From Cytidiella melzeri (taxonomy: Eukaryota; Basidiomycota; Agaricomycetes; Polyporales; Irpicaceae): a DNA stretch of 64,000 nucleotides. Location: contig JABYQR010000018.1 of NCBI GenBank assembly GCA_022592445.1, forward strand, positions 210,732-274,731. Reading direction: 5' to 3'. Under the pieces are notes generated by a model. That model was given only the letters and a program-made list of their open reading frames with translations. It did no database searches and was not told where the DNA came from. Each line of letters opens with the position of its first letter. Position 1 is the stretch's first letter. Shown here piece by piece: positions 22,797 to 35,389 of the stretch. Both the position numbers and the translations under genes were made by a program.

Positions 22797-25308
22797 ATGG
22801 TAAGCAATATGCAGTTAAAATATTGCTGTGAGTAACAATATAGACTATTACAGACCGTGTGTACAGATTGCGGTGGGACCGTCATTGAGTACGACGCCGC
22901 AGCGGGAAATGGCTTCTGCGTTAACTGCGGTACTGTGGTGGAGGAGAACACTATCGTCAATGAGGTGAGCTTAGTCTGTTTCACTATTATTGTTGCTCTA
23001 TAGTACGGTGCCTGAGGGAGCTCAGTGTTTGTGTTCTTGTGAGCGGCTCGCGATCGAATTCATTCGCCTACGAAAGCCACATTCTAGTCATCATGTTGAC
23101 ACCTTTTGGACAGGTAACCTTTGGAGAGACAAGTACCGGTGCTGCTATGGTACAAGGGAGCTTTGTTGCACAGGGAGCCAGTATGTTTTGCACGTCTTTT
23201 CAATCATTGGCATCGTCATTCATTTTTCCTGAATAGCTCATGCCCGCATAGGCGGTCCATTTGGGAACAGGGGAAATAGCGAGAGTAGAGAGCAAACTAT
23301 TGCAAATGGTAAGCATGCACAGAATTTCTCGGGGACCATTCATTTTGATCGGTATCAGCCACTCGCAAAATTCAGCAAATATGCCACCACTTCCGTCTCT
23401 CCGATATCGTCTCGCTCGCTGCCACACGCCTGTATACCCTCGCTCTCGAACACAAATTTACTCGCGGACGCAGAAGCATGCATGTCGTTGCTGTTTGCGT
23501 GTACGTTGCGTGCAGGCAGAAGGAGACCAGAAATTATATGCTCATCGACTTTTCCGATTTGCTCCAGGTACGCATATATCCATCTATCTCGAAGGGCAGC
23601 CCCTAAATTCCGAGCAGGTGAATGTCTTCGAGCTCGGCCACACGTATTTACAACTTGTCCGTACTCTCAATCTTCGACTTCCGCCAATCGATCCCTCCCA
23701 TCACATCTCCCGATTCGCTGCCTTGCTTGAGTTCGGCGATGAAACCCCGCGAGTAGCAGTGGATGCCACTCGTCTAGTCGCTCGGATGGATCGTGATTGG
23801 CTCGCCCGAGGACGCAGACCGTCGGGCATTTGTGGAGCTGCACTGCTGCTGGCGGCGCGCATGAACAATTTCAGACGAAGCATTGCGGAGATCGTGCAAG
23901 TGGTCAAAATTGCGGACAGTACGGTCAGGAAACGGCTGGAAGAGTTCAAAAAGACAGGCAGCGCCGCACTGAGTGTGGGAGATTTCCGTAGTGTGTGGCT
24001 GGAGGAGGAGAGCGAGCCGCCGGCGTTTGTGAGAGGAAGAGAGAAAGAGGAGAGGGATAGATTGGAGACAGAGGCTGTGGACGAGGACGATGAACACAAC
24101 CCGAAAGGAAGTAAAGGGAAGGGGAGAGCGCAGGGGAAGGGGAAGAAGAGGAGGCGCAAGCGCGACGAAGATACTGAAGATGACGAAGAGATGGACGTAA
24201 ATCCACAGATGCAACAGAAGCTCAACCCTGCAAATGGTGAGGGCGAAGGTTCTCCCACAATTGATAATACCCTGTTCTCCCAAGGAATTCTCGCAGGTAC
24301 TAGCAGCGAGCCGCTCTTCTTGCCAGACGACTATGGACAATCAGATGCAGCTGTTGCCGATGAGACGTCGACTGTAGTGAATCCGCCCGAACCATCGCAG
24401 GATGTTCTAGATGGCTCAATACCAGAGACGAGGGGAACGACACCTCTTGAAGCATCGCTCGACGCTGTGCTGGCAGAGGAAGTTTCTTCGTTTCTTGAGA
24501 CGGAGAAAGGCGCACAGTTGAAGGAGGCTCTTGACGACGCAGAGGCCCAACGGGCTGCCGGCTTTTCTGTCGATACAGAACTTGAAGGCTTAGACGAGGA
24601 AGAGCTGGATGCGTTCATACTCACAGAGGAAGAAGTAAGTATGAAAGAGCGGATCTGGGTGGAAATGAACAGGGAGTACCTCGAGAGTCTAGCGGGTGAG
24701 TCACTGTGTATGATTTGATGATCGAAGAATTAACACATCGTCGTCGTTGCGAAACGGTTTTGCCAGCCAAAGCTGAACAAGAGCAGTCAGGGAGCGAGCC
24801 AGAGAAAAAGAAGCGCAAGGTTCGTATCCGCGGCGTGACAAAAACAAATAAGCGCCAAATCATTTTACTCACATTTGTGTTCGTTTCATAGAAGCGTAAA
24901 GTAATAAACAACAAGCCTAGGGACGCGTCGACGCCTCACGGTGCCACTGCTGCTGAGTCCGTGAAAAACCTAATCAAGAAGAATCCGCGTTACAGCAAGC
25001 GTATCAATTATGACGCATTACGCGATTTGTTCGACGGCGCTGGCCCCTTGGGCAGTATAGAGGATCAGAAGATCGACATGACCAAAGAAATGTATACTAT
25101 GGAACAAGAAGATGAAATGGGAGTCGTTGTCGAAGAAGGCGGTGGTAGAGTTGGAATGACTCCGACGCCTGTGATGTCGATGCCTGACGAACCAGCACCT
25201 GCCGACGAAGATGGGGAGGGAGATATCGACGATGGAATGTATGCAGACCTTGATGAGAAGGTCGACAACTACGGCGGCGAATGGGACGTGTACGAACAGG
25301 AAGTTTAG
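22797..25308 (+). CDS. BRF1: Transcription factor IIIB subunit BRF1 (TFIIB-related factor)
   Basis: Recruits TBP and RNA polymerase III at tRNA and 5S genes. Exons: 22797-22799 (the ATG alone), 22854-22964, 23114-23180, 23237-23308, 23359-23567, 23618-24695, 24767-24819 and 24892-25308; 669 residues. The zinc ribbon has Cys 4, 7, 23 and 26 (VCTDCGG and FCVNCG). Two cyclin-like repeats follow: the first with FGETSTGAAMVQGSFV, RGRRSMHVVAVCVYVACR and LLQVNVFELGHTYLQLVRTL; the second with WLARGRRPSGICGAALLLAAR and ADSTVRKRLEEF. After an acidic/basic linker with KRRRKR runs, the C-terminal Brf1-homology region appears (LTEEEVSMKERIWVEMNREYL and KRINYDALRDLF). All key zinc ligands are present. Starts only 170 bp after the ORC1 stop codon. 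Confidence 0.95.
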
Positions 25309-27625
25309 AGTGGAAGTGCTGAATGGTAGTATCGATTGGTTGCAGTTTATAATTGTCGTGTCGCTATGCGTTTCCCCCTGTAACAATTACCATATTCGCA
25401 TGCGAGAGCAATCTGACGATCATGCTTCGTAGCCTTCAATACGACAAACATTAAGACGATCTAGTAGAAACCAGAAACCTGTTGTATTCGTCACTATTAC
25501 TGCAAAACGCCGCTTGTCATTGGCAACAGCTGATCTCGAGCACGCAGCCATCTACTACTGCATACTCTGTCCGTCACCGTCGATAGTTCCATGTAGGTGC
25601 GGTCACCGACACCTCAACTATCAACGAAGGCGGCTCTAGCAGCAATTGATCCAGATGTCTGGATAACACGATCCCAGACCGCTGTGGTGAGGGCAAGTCC
25701 AAACGTGCCTGGCAAAGCTCTTTAGAGACCGGAGCCGAAGATGGCTGCAGTACTCCGATAGACCAGTGGCAGAGATCGACGTCCTGAACTGTGTCTTTGT
25801 GAGTGGTCTTTGCGAAATGTCTATCTGATCGAAGCGGGTGTGGGTGATGCTGGGTCCCAGTCGACTGCCGCAACCAAGAAGCTCCTAGGGAGAAGCTTGA
25901 TCGCCATATGGGCCCCCCGCCTGACATGAGTTGCCGGCGGGTGTAAACTACACTATGTTAAACGCCCGGTAGTCGGTGACCGAACTTGAAGTGAGTCGGT
26001 AATTTCTCTCAGGAGGTTGCCGGTGGGTACGACGACGCCGGCGACCTAAATTCAACAAGAACTCGACGCTTTCAAAGAGAGCGACGACATGTAGAAAACT
26101 TTGGAAGACCAGCGTAGATGGAAATACGCACGTATGTGGCAAGCTTACACGCTTGCTGCGCCGAAGCCCAACTTTGGGATGACGCTCAATAGCACTGCAG
26201 AAACCGTCTGACCGTCCTGATTAAAAACCTTATAGTTGGTTGAAAAAAAAAAAAGGTCCTAAGATCCAAATAGCCAAAGTACGCCGTCAAGTGGGAGTGT
26301 CTTGAGTGGGAATTCTCACAAGAATGTTATTGGACTAACCCAGGCCGAACAGCAATTGCTGCAGAGAAGGTCCCAAGCCCTATAGTACGTCAATGACTGC
26401 GCTCCTTTGGTCGTGTATGTCTATATGATTTTCGGCGCGCTGTAAGGGGCTTGTCAGCCACGACTTGACACCAGGAAACAGCTCGAAGCGAGCGCATTCT
26501 GTGCGTACCCGTGCGAGGCACAAAGGCATAGTTTCCTACTTGTGCCTTTCAGGTTTCCCGGAGAATTCGTTACTTAGAAGTGCGGAGAACAAGTTGTGCT
26601 TTTCTGCCGCTATCGCTGAACTTGGGGGGAGGGGGGCTGGTAGGAAGACTCGTCTAACCGACGTGTTTGGGCGCCGGCTGGCATCGGCAACTTGGCAACA
26701 GACGCTCATAATTATTGAAACTCCGAGATGTAGATCTTAGCGTCGTTTCAAGTTCCTCCGTAATTCAAGTTCAACTTGGACTTGCAAGTTCTACCACACT
26801 TGAACCCTCCTCTACAGCCCTTCCATCGGAATGAATGTTGGAATATGAGTGCAGTGTGTACTCAAGCTAACTACTAAACGCTACAGGTCGCTTTCACCGC
26901 GCTTCCTCTTCTTGATGATAATCCCGCAAGATAGCACTGTAGCAGTGTTTCGGCAACCGGGGTAAACTCTACACTCTGCCGTCGACGGCATATCAGCTAC
27001 GTGAGGCTCCCTTGACCAACCTCTTTGCTGACACAGCCATTGTGCGCGGTTGATGTGGACATAGCGTCCTTTTTTGGTCGTCATATAACGCCGGTGCCAC
27101 GCCGGCTCCTTGCACTGGTCCCAAAGGCTGTCGCGTAGATATCCTCTATACACATGGAATCGGTATATATTGCGAGACTTACTCAGTGGCACTTGTCAGG
27201 CTAAGTCACCGTGCAGCAATTAGTGTGCCTTCATTCGTTCGAGACTGAAGCGGTGTCATTTCAATTCAGGAACACTGCTCGCATAAAACTCATGCAAAAA
27301 GTTCGCAACTCAAAACTTGGGCGATACCTTCCGGGAACGTTCCGTCTTCGACTCCCGAATCAATCACACCTAGGTCTCAGATAGAAAACCATTTTTCGGA
27401 ATGAACGGACAGGCACCATGTTTTCCAACCGTATTCTCACCTCACAGCCCCCCTGTATGGCTCGGGAAGACCGCCCGCAAACTTTGCCTAGCTGGGCAAA
27501 CAGAAACGTATCAGACGACCATCGGTGAGCAAAGGTGGGTCATGCGATTGTCTTGAACTTGAAACATGATTGTCCATTCAAGATTCTGCGATCACTCAAG
27601 CGGGGGAGATGGTACTAGTAGCGCA
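25309..27625. other. Intergenic, 2.3 kb, no gene recognised
   Basis: Several 60-120 residue open frames on both strands overlap one another and show neither family motifs nor consistent splice partners. An A12 run lies at about 26,243-26,254. No inverted-repeat or LTR structure was seen by eye, though degenerate repeats cannot be excluded without alignment. Confidence 0.45.
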
Positions 27626-29443
27626 CTAGAACCCTGTCCTCGTGTCCTTCAACTCCCGCACCTCCCGCTCTAGCTGCTCCAACCTCTCTCGCTCCTTGTT
27701 CCTCGTCAAGCTCAGCAGTTCCATCTCCTGCTGCAATCCCGCAACCTTCGCCTTTTCGTCCTGTCGAGCCTTTATAGCTAGCGACAAGACCTTACCGATG
27801 TTTCCCCATTGTATCCACGATTTCTGCATCTTGATTCTAATCTCATCCGACGCACCGATACCGTCGAGCACAATGCCATAGGCATCTGGCCAGCGGACGC
27901 CAGACGTGATTTCGCAATCAACAGGACAGAGCTGGCTAAGATACAGCGCCGTCGGTTCGGAAACGGTGACTGGCGAGCTCCCGAAAGCTAGTTCCTTCAA
28001 GTGCTGGAAACGCGGCAGGAAGTCCGCTGTCGTACGAGGAGGTGTACTATCCCCGTCGACGTAAAGCGCGAGATACTTGATCTGCGGGCAGTGATGAGCA
28101 AAAGGGATGAGCGCCCGCAAGGTCAAGGTGGGAGCTGCAGACTCGGGTATTGGCTCGCTGTGGAGATGGAGACGTTCCATTGCTGGCCAGCTCTCTGCTA
28201 GCTCCTCCATGTCAAGATCGCCGAGACTCAGCTGGTAGTCCCAACGGATCTCGAGTTTTGTGAGCTTTCGACACGAGAGCAGCGGTCGCAGCGCTTCCAG
28301 ACTAGGTCTAGCGAAGGGAGGAGGGGGTGACGAGACGACCGGCGCTCCTGGGCTTAAGATGAAGTCGAGGACGAGTTCTGTGAGTAGCTTGACGCGGTTG
28401 ATAGTTGTTAACAACTCGTGTAACACAGGGGGATTGTCAATGGCGAGGATGTTGATACGCAGGCATGTGATGCTGCTAGGAAAGTGTGGCCTCCCGATGA
28501 ATGTCGTCGCATGTTGAAGGTGCGCGCTGAAGCTCAGCTTCCGCAGGCTTATGAAACTGTCGTCTTCGATGACTGGTGCGAAATGGCCGACATCGGCTCG
28601 GTCCCCCGTTCCTTGTTCGATGGGTTCAGCGAAGCTGATGGCTTCTAGCTGTGCCGATGAAGCGAGCGCTGTGAAAATGTCGTTGGAAAGATGAAATAAT
28701 GGGAGAGTGAGCTGCCTCAGGTACGGTAGACCCCGCAGGAGCCGCTGGACGTCGTTTTCGATGTCCCTCACCGGGTGTGTGGACCGAAATTCGAGATTGA
28801 CGACTCTGGGAGCGCGTTCAATGATGGCGTCCACATATGTTGCCAAAGAGGGGTCATCGCATTTGTTGAGTTGTATTGTCAGGTTCCTGAGTTCGCTGTG
28901 CATCACGACGGACGATCGGTACTGTCTATCAGGCTCGCTCATGCACCATGTGACGCTGTGGACGTTGGGAAGCAGGACTTGTCGAGGACAGGTAGCCAAC
29001 AGTTGCTCGTAGGTGCTCTGGTCAAGGGCCTTGCGTCGTACGAATGCTCTTCTGTTATCGAACATGATCTCTCGTACTCGGTGGGAGTAACGGTCGAATC
29101 GCGTCCAGTCGCTAGGCCCTAATGAACGTCGGAATTTCTGTAGAATTTACATAAGTTTAATGGACTCCAAGGCTCACAATAGCGATGTAGGACTGACCCA
29201 GTAGGTAACAACACCTTGCGCTTGCCTGCGACTTTCGTACGAAGTCAGCGGTGCCAGAAGAGAGAGCAAGGGCCGTATGTCAGTTACGACATGCCACAGG
29301 GTGTCGAGTGCGACATCCGACCACTGGTGACACACGCGGGCGGCTCTTGCGACGCTCCTGTTATCGAGGTTAGAAAAGATCAATGCGAGTATTTCGGAGA
29401 TGAATATTGGCTGCATTCTGCCATTCTGGACGATGAAAGCCAT
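27626..29443 (-). CDS. F-box-like protein with leucine-rich body
   Basis: Exons 29443-29215 and 29118-27626 (573 residues; 564 if the second ATG at 29416 is used). The N terminus carries an F-box-like motif (ISEILALIFSNLD, ARVCHQWSDVALDTLWHVV), then the family marker PSDWTRFDRYSHRVREI right after the intron. The following 450 residues are irregular leucine-rich strand-helix units (LRQLTLPLF, LTELVLDF, LTKLEIRWD, IKYLALYVDGD). The chain ends in a coiled coil (LSLTRNKERERLEQLEREVREL). F-box proteins are substrate receptors of SCF ubiquitin ligases; such families are expanded in agaricomycetes. The next minus-strand gene, 30,404-32,249, is a paralogue in tandem. Confidence 0.8.
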
Positions 29444-30403
29444 GGATCCGGTGAGGAAACGTCCTGCTGGAAGAGGTGGATGGCAGGGTCAGCGAAGCAT
29501 CAGGAGAGGCCCTGCATGCCCGCGTATCTTTTATACCTTACCTCTTGCAGGCGTTGGGACTCGGAAGTCTTGTCGATTGATGATGGTGATCTTGCAGGGG
29601 TACATTATTTCGAGGTCGGGGCGCAAATACAGTTATTCAAGAGGTTTATGCTTAGGATGCACTAGTATCTGACAGGTTAGCTCGATTAACCCTGTCAAAC
29701 GCGAAAACCAAGCTAGCTACGGGGGCTGAAGCGCGCTGCTGCTGATGAAAACGGAATGGACATTGCTGGAGCCAAAATTAGACGGGCATATTGGTACAGT
29801 TAGAATGCCGGACTTAGGAGGTGCCTGTGCTTGTGGGAGGTTTACGCTAGGTACGACTTACTAAATCATCAGATAATAATTCAGAACACACTGAGACGCG
29901 CATACGTGGGCCAAAGAGAGCAGGGGGGTTTACTGTAATATCGAGAGTCGAAGGCTATTCGTTCTGGTAGTGTAGTCGAGCGAATAGAGTCAGCGGCAAC
30001 TCTAGCTCAGGACGTACTCACTAACAGACCGGTGACTTCGAAAGGGAATCAAATGTTATGCCCCAGACTCAAGATCCCGCACGTATTTGCATTGGCATCG
30101 ATATCGATTGCCGGAGAGAACACTGTCGATTAGAGCTCATGACCCTTGATGCGTGCAGGGTTGCGCACTTGCCGCCACCTGTGAATAAGTAAAGTGATAT
30201 GATAACCGACAGTATCGCCCTCTTGAAGACGAATAGCAGGAACCAACAATTATGAGGCTCGGCTTAGGAAGAATGTTTGTCAGATGTTCCCGTAGCCGAG
30301 ATATCTGGGCCGGAGTGTCTGAAACGCGAAGCTACAATGCGAACTAGTCAGTAAACAGGCATAGACGTGCTGAACGTGAGTCTCACCATGTACATCCACT
30401 CCC
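29444..30403. other. Intergenic between tandem F-box genes
   Basis: 960 bases without a supported gene. The sequence should contain the promoter of the downstream F-box gene and the 3' end of the upstream paralogue. Confidence 0.5.
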
Positions 30404-32249
30404 TCAGAAAGGGATACACGAGCCATCCGGATCCACCTTGACATTGGCCCTCTCAGAAAGAAGCCTGCACCGGATCCTCAAGTCTTCGGCCTCTTTCTCC
30501 AGAGACTCCCGTGCAGCGCGTTCGTCCAAGCGTAACTTCGTCAGCAGCGGCAACATCGTACTTACTTCCGTCCACTTCGTGAAGCACGTGCGCGCCACAT
30601 CCTGCATCCCTTCCAACGCTTCAAAGTTGTCCGGAGTCTCAACAACACCATACCCGTCAGGCCAGCTTACACCGTACGTGACCTCGCAGCCGGGAGGGCA
30701 TATCTGACTGAGGAATAGAGCGACGTGCTTTTCGTCAGATATCCTTGATTCCCCCACACAGAGCTTCTGTAGAGCTTGGAAGGGCTTTACGTTGTCATTG
30801 AGCTGCGGAACGGGAACGTCTTCCGAGGCAGTCATGTACAACCCTAGCTCAACCAACTGCGGGCAGTGATGCGCGAACGGTAACAGGGCTCGTAAATCCA
30901 GGTTCGGCGGGATCGTCATGTCCATCGGCTCGCAATTGAGTAGCAGAATTTGCAATGACGGCCACTTGGACGCCATTTCTTCAATGTCACTTAGGGTGAG
31001 GTCAAGCGGGCGATCCCACCTCACTTCCAACGAGACAAGGCGGGGAAATGATAGCACAGGGCGTAGTGTTTCCCAGGTCAGTCTGGGCCACTCTGATGGA
31101 GTAGGGAGTATAGATGATGACGTGAAGAAGTCCATATAGAGATGTGTCAACAGCTTGCATCTTGTTGACAAAACCTCCAAGAAGTAGCTGAGCGTCTCGG
31201 CGGGTGTCGCAGACAAACTCTGGATGTACAACGACTGGAGTTGGGCCGGTGCAAAGTCGCTGTTGATGAACTTCGTTATGGCAGGAATCTTGGCACTCAG
31301 TGAGAGATCCCAGAGCGCCGGGAAGGATCCCTCTTTCAGTTGCGGATTCCAGTTGCCCTCGACGTCCGCAAGGTCGCCGTGGCCCTGGGACTCTATGAAT
31401 TCGAACTGAATAGTGTCGAGATGCTGAAGGGTTGACAGCTGAGCCAATATTCGGGACGTTATTGTGTAGACAGGAAAAACCACTCTCTTTAGCAGTTTGA
31501 GCCCATCCAATAGCGCGACCAGATCGTCTTCCACCTCTCGAGCGGGGAATCGAAAGCGGAGATCCAGGTGTGTGAGTTTTGGCATACGCAACAGTACCTC
31601 CTGGCAGAACGTCGACAGGGGGACTGACAGTGTCTTGTGAAGGTAGACGGTGAAGTGTGAGATGCCTTCGTGTTGAAAGAGAACGGAAAGCCTCAGGCGA
31701 TCGGCCGTATCTGTGAGCCAAGTGAGGTCTCGAAGATTCGGGAGCACGTTCAGCGTGGTGCGAGAGCGCGACATTTCGTCAAAGACGGATGAGGATATTG
31801 CGTCCGATTTGTTCCTTTCATCCAAGCTTAGAGAGCGCACTCTGCGTGCATATCGCGTAAACTGGCCCCAGCGATCAACACTGGGGGTGTTACAGAAGAC
31901 CTGGTGATATGGTTCAGCGTGGTACCATAGCCTGTACTAGTGAAGCGATACATACCCACCAGTTGCGAGTAGCAAGCTCTCCATCCTGTGCGTTGGCGTC
32001 GAATGAGAAGGTGATGTCAAGAGGCGATAGGAGCGAGAGCAGTCGACGCGGGTCGTCTACTTCTCGCCAGATGATGTTCATTGCGATTTCCGACCATTTC
32101 TTGCAAACGACGACGGTATTGATATGTGAATCTTTGTCCAAGAAACTGAAAATGAGCTCGAGGATTTCCGATATCTCGAGGACCCGGTTCAGTGCATTGC
32201 GATACGGCGTGGATGCCATACCAATTTGTTTGTGAGCAAACGTATCCAA
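30404..32249 (-). CDS. F-box-like protein with leucine-rich body (tandem paralogue)
   Basis: Exons 32249-31956 and 31900-30404; 596 residues (an alternative ATG at 32219 would remove 10). F-box-like N terminus (LEISEILELIFSFLD, VVVCKKWSEIAMNIIWREV), the linker DRWGQFTRYARRVRSLSL after the intron, irregular leucine-rich repeats (LTHLDLRFRFP, LTHLYMDFFTSS, LVSLEVRWDRPLDL, LVELGLYMT), the block SQICPPGCEVTYGVSWPDGYG and a C-terminal coiled coil. The same block reads SQLCPVDCEITSGVRWPDAYG in the neighbour, so the two arose by duplication and have diverged strongly. Predicted SCF adaptor; target unknown. Confidence 0.8.
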
Positions 32250-32873
32250 GAAAAGACTCCGACTTTAGGGGCGAGCCGGGGAGAGCTGGAGGGAGGGCAA
32301 TCCAAAGTCGCGTGCGACTAGTAAGTTCCTGGGAAGCCCTCACGTGTGCATGTAACCGCGCCCCTTTCCATTTGAAGAGATAATTGCGCATCAACGGATG
32401 CCTACTTTAAATGAGCGCGGGCGGGCCAGGGAGTGGCTCGATACCCGTCCAAATCCCATACTTAGCATCTAGATACGTATCCCATCCACCCAAGAATGAG
32501 TCTCTCATATGCGACAAGCACAGGCGTGAAGGGTTACAATTCATGGCAAATCATCCTATCTGAAATGCAAGCTCAAGCCCCCACCAGCCACTCCTTGAGC
32601 GCGAGCTTTGATTTGGAGGATCACACGTATGTACAGCTGCAGATATTTGACCAGTTGGTTTGGGCTGTGGGTACTGGACGGTGTAACGACACCGTACGGG
32701 TGAGAGTTAGGGACAAGGGGGCGCAGAACGTGTATAAATAACCCGTGAGTAATAGTACAGCTTTACCTCCGCTCCCAATCTTGAGACTAATTCTCCCCTG
32801 GTGAGCGCAGCGACAGGTCCAGTGAAGCCGTTGTCTGACCAAGAACCAAAAGACTAACACCAAGACTGAAAGG

Positions 32874-33409
32874 ATGCGTACTTCACTCGTCTTTCTCGGA
32901 ATGCTCGCGGCCACCGTTGAAGCGGTCCTGGTCATCACCCCTTCGATGCCCATAACGGTTGAGCCAATCTCTTCTGATACGGGTGCCAGGTTCGTGTTCC
33001 TCCTCCTCTCTATCGTAACAGTGGACTATAATGGATTTTATCTATCAGTTCGTCGCCAGTTATATCGCTCCCTATCCCGACTCTCAGTCCCATCCCCTCT
33101 ACCTTCTCGTCTGCCTCTGGTCTTCCCACTATCTCCTCCACCAGTTTCAGCTCGGTCAGTATCTCTAGAACTGTACCAATCTTGACATCCTCCGCCTCCG
33201 AAAGCTCTACTACCCTGCCTTCGGTCAGTCCTATTGGGCCTATCACCCCGTCGGCTAGTGGAAGCGCGAGTGTAGGAAGTGCGAGCGGAAGCAGCGTGGC
33301 ACCGTCGCCGAGCACGACAAGCTCGGGTGGGAGTGTAGCTGTTGGGAACTTGAAGGCTGGTGTTATTGCCGCAGGGTTGGTGGGTGTGACTTTGGCGTTG
33401 GTAGTTTGA
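32874..33409 (+). CDS. Small Ser/Thr-rich GPI-anchored-type secreted protein
   Basis: Exons 32874-32989 and 33049-33409; 158 residues. A signal peptide (LVFLGMLAATVEA) is followed by a short TPSMP segment, then about 90 residues that are over half Ser, Thr, Pro or Gly, and a hydrophobic C-terminal tail (AGVIAAGLVGVTLALVV) preceded by small residues, the pattern of a GPI attachment signal. No cysteines and no catalytic motif. A TATAAATA box at about 32,732-32,739 lies 135-142 bp upstream. Probable cell-wall or surface mannoprotein. Confidence 0.75.
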
Positions 33410-33662
33410 GCAATGGGATGGTTGTGTTGTGTATATACGGGTCTTCGGTGTTGAATGTTGCGATTGTGAGCAATATTGACACCAAAACCTGTCTACGATG
33501 CCGAATGGCACGCAAGCTGGCTGACTCAGGCTGCTCTCGTCACATCACGTGCAACTTACATCATCACTGATTCACTGATAGCAGAGTAGATAAAGCCTGG
33601 CCATCGTACGTGCCCACGTCTCACAGTCCTCTCCAACAACATCGAGCATAATCCACAGCACA

Positions 33663-34512
33663 ATGTCAGGCCAACACACTCTTCCCGACCTTCCGTATTC
33701 CTACGATGCTCTCGAGCCCTTCATCTCTCGCCAGATCATGGAGCTCCACCACAAGAAACATCACCAGACGTATGTGAACGCTCTCAACGCCGCCGAACAG
33801 GCTTACGCGAAGGCGTCGACTCCAAAAGAGAGAATCGCGTTGCAGGCGGCGTTGAAGTTCAACGGCGGCGGCATGTGTCTATCTCGCGCTGACTATCCGT
33901 AGCAACGCACTCACTTAACGATTACTTGGCTAATTAACAGGTCACATCAACCACTCTCTTTTCTGGAAGAACCTTGCTCCCGCTAAATCCGAGGGCAAGG
34001 GTAATGGCGGATCATTGCAAGACGGACCCCTCAAGCAGGCTATCGAGGGTCAGTGGCACTCCCTTGACGCTTTCAAGAAGGAGTTCAACACCACCACGGC
34101 TGGTATTCAAGGGAGTGGATGGGGATGGCTCGTACGTACCTTCTCATACCGGAGAGATCTTTCGCCATTCAACACACATATCTGTCCATGCACCTATGCA
34201 GGGCCTGAACCCTTCCACCAAGCGTCTTGAGATTGCCACAACTGCGAACCAGGACCCTCTTTTGTCGCTTGTCCCCATCATCGGCGTGGATGTTTGGGAG
34301 CACGCGTTCTACCTGCAGTATCTGAACGTCAAGGTCGATGTGAGTTCCTATCTTTGCATTGTCCTTTATATCTAGACTTTCGTCTCCTGCTTTTTGCATA
34401 CATCAACCTTTGACTCACGCCGATTTAGTACCTCAACGCTATCTGGAGCGTCATCAACTGGGAGGAGGCCGAGAATCGTTTCAAGGATGCTATTGGAAGC
34501 TCCAAGCTCTAA
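33663..34512 (+). CDS. Manganese superoxide dismutase, probably cytosolic
   Basis: Converts superoxide to hydrogen peroxide and oxygen. Exons 33663-33870, 33941-34131, 34202-34339 and 34429-34512; 206 residues, full length for the family core. Metal ligands are visible: His in [13 protein letters not shown], the second His of HINHSLFW, and Asp and His of the signature [15 protein letters not shown] is also conserved. The protein begins [12 protein letters not shown] directly at the family N terminus, so there is no mitochondrial presequence; this resembles the cytosolic MnSODs known in some fungi. The first intron (33871-33940) must use a GC donor (GCATGT) to join GGG-HINH. Confidence 0.93.
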
Positions 34513-34757
34513 GTTCTGATGCTCTTGGGGGGAGTAAAGAAACGAAATTTGGCAAGGAATGACGAAATTGCGAATGTGTACCAATACGCGATGCATGTAT
34601 GAATGAAGGCGTGCTAACTTTTGTGGAATGTATATAAGATGCATTGTGGATTTTTTGCGTGGTTACCCACCATGTGAACGTGCCCAGATTACGCTACAGC
34701 TACCTTCATTCGCGCACAGGGAGGGGTACTGTTACGACTGGCAACCTGAAAGGCTCG

Positions 34758-34781
34758 ACGTTCAACGTTCAACGTTCAACG
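34758..34781. repeat. Short tandem repeat, ACGTTCA x3
   Basis: Three perfect copies of a 7-bp unit plus ACG, in the spacer downstream of the superoxide dismutase gene. Confidence 0.85.
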
Positions 34782-35389
34782 CACGCACCTTCTTCGCGGC
34801 GCGAAGGATCTCTCTATATACTTCTACGGCGCCGCCGCGAGGGGTCACCAGTCAGATCGCATAGATCGCTCAGCCTTCACCGGTGCTTCCCCACCCACCT
34901 TGAGGGTATGCGACGCGTCGGTTTGCGTTTAGCCTAGTCATGCTGCAACTGGCGTATACTCGCCGGACGTGCCCTGCTTCATGTAGTTGAGCACTACTTT
35001 CCTTGCTGCATGAGATCCCTCGAAAAGTGATAAGTTCTAATGCGTCCTGCGAACATGGCTATTCTTGAAAAGAGTAGAGAAATACCTCTTGAGCGTCGGG
35101 GTGGAAGGTTTGACTATCGGAGTGTAGGAAGCCGGACAGAGAGAAGATATAATAATGTTGGTTTACCGGTATATAATAGGATGGATATACAAATATGTAA
35201 ATATAAGCTGAATGCTTGCGTTTCCAGCCAAAAGAACGAATATTTGTCGACATCAACGAGTCGACCTAAATATCTGTCGAGGGCAGCCCGCGCCGAGTCA
35301 ACCGTGTCGGAACTCCTACCGTCGGTAAAATGCAGCATGTCAAAAAGTTGGATCGAGAGAAGAGCAGCAAACTCACCGAGCTTGAAGCC
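34782..35389. other. Intergenic between convergent genes
   Basis: Region between the superoxide dismutase and the 3' end of the minus-strand F-box gene. No supported gene. Confidence 0.5.

Noticed and set aside
23701..24340. Long minus-strand open frames (185 and 188 codons) opposite BRF1
   Set aside because: They mirror the acidic/basic low-complexity linker of BRF1, have no motifs, and BRF1 on the other strand is certain.
25574..26142. Minus-strand frames in the 25.3-27.6 kb gap as a possible gene
   Set aside because: No start context, no splice-connected partner, no family features; composition unlike neighbouring genes.
33010..33511. Minus-strand frames of 101 and 157 codons
   Set aside because: Antisense of the Ser/Thr-rich GPI-type gene; repeats of simple codons keep several frames open by chance.
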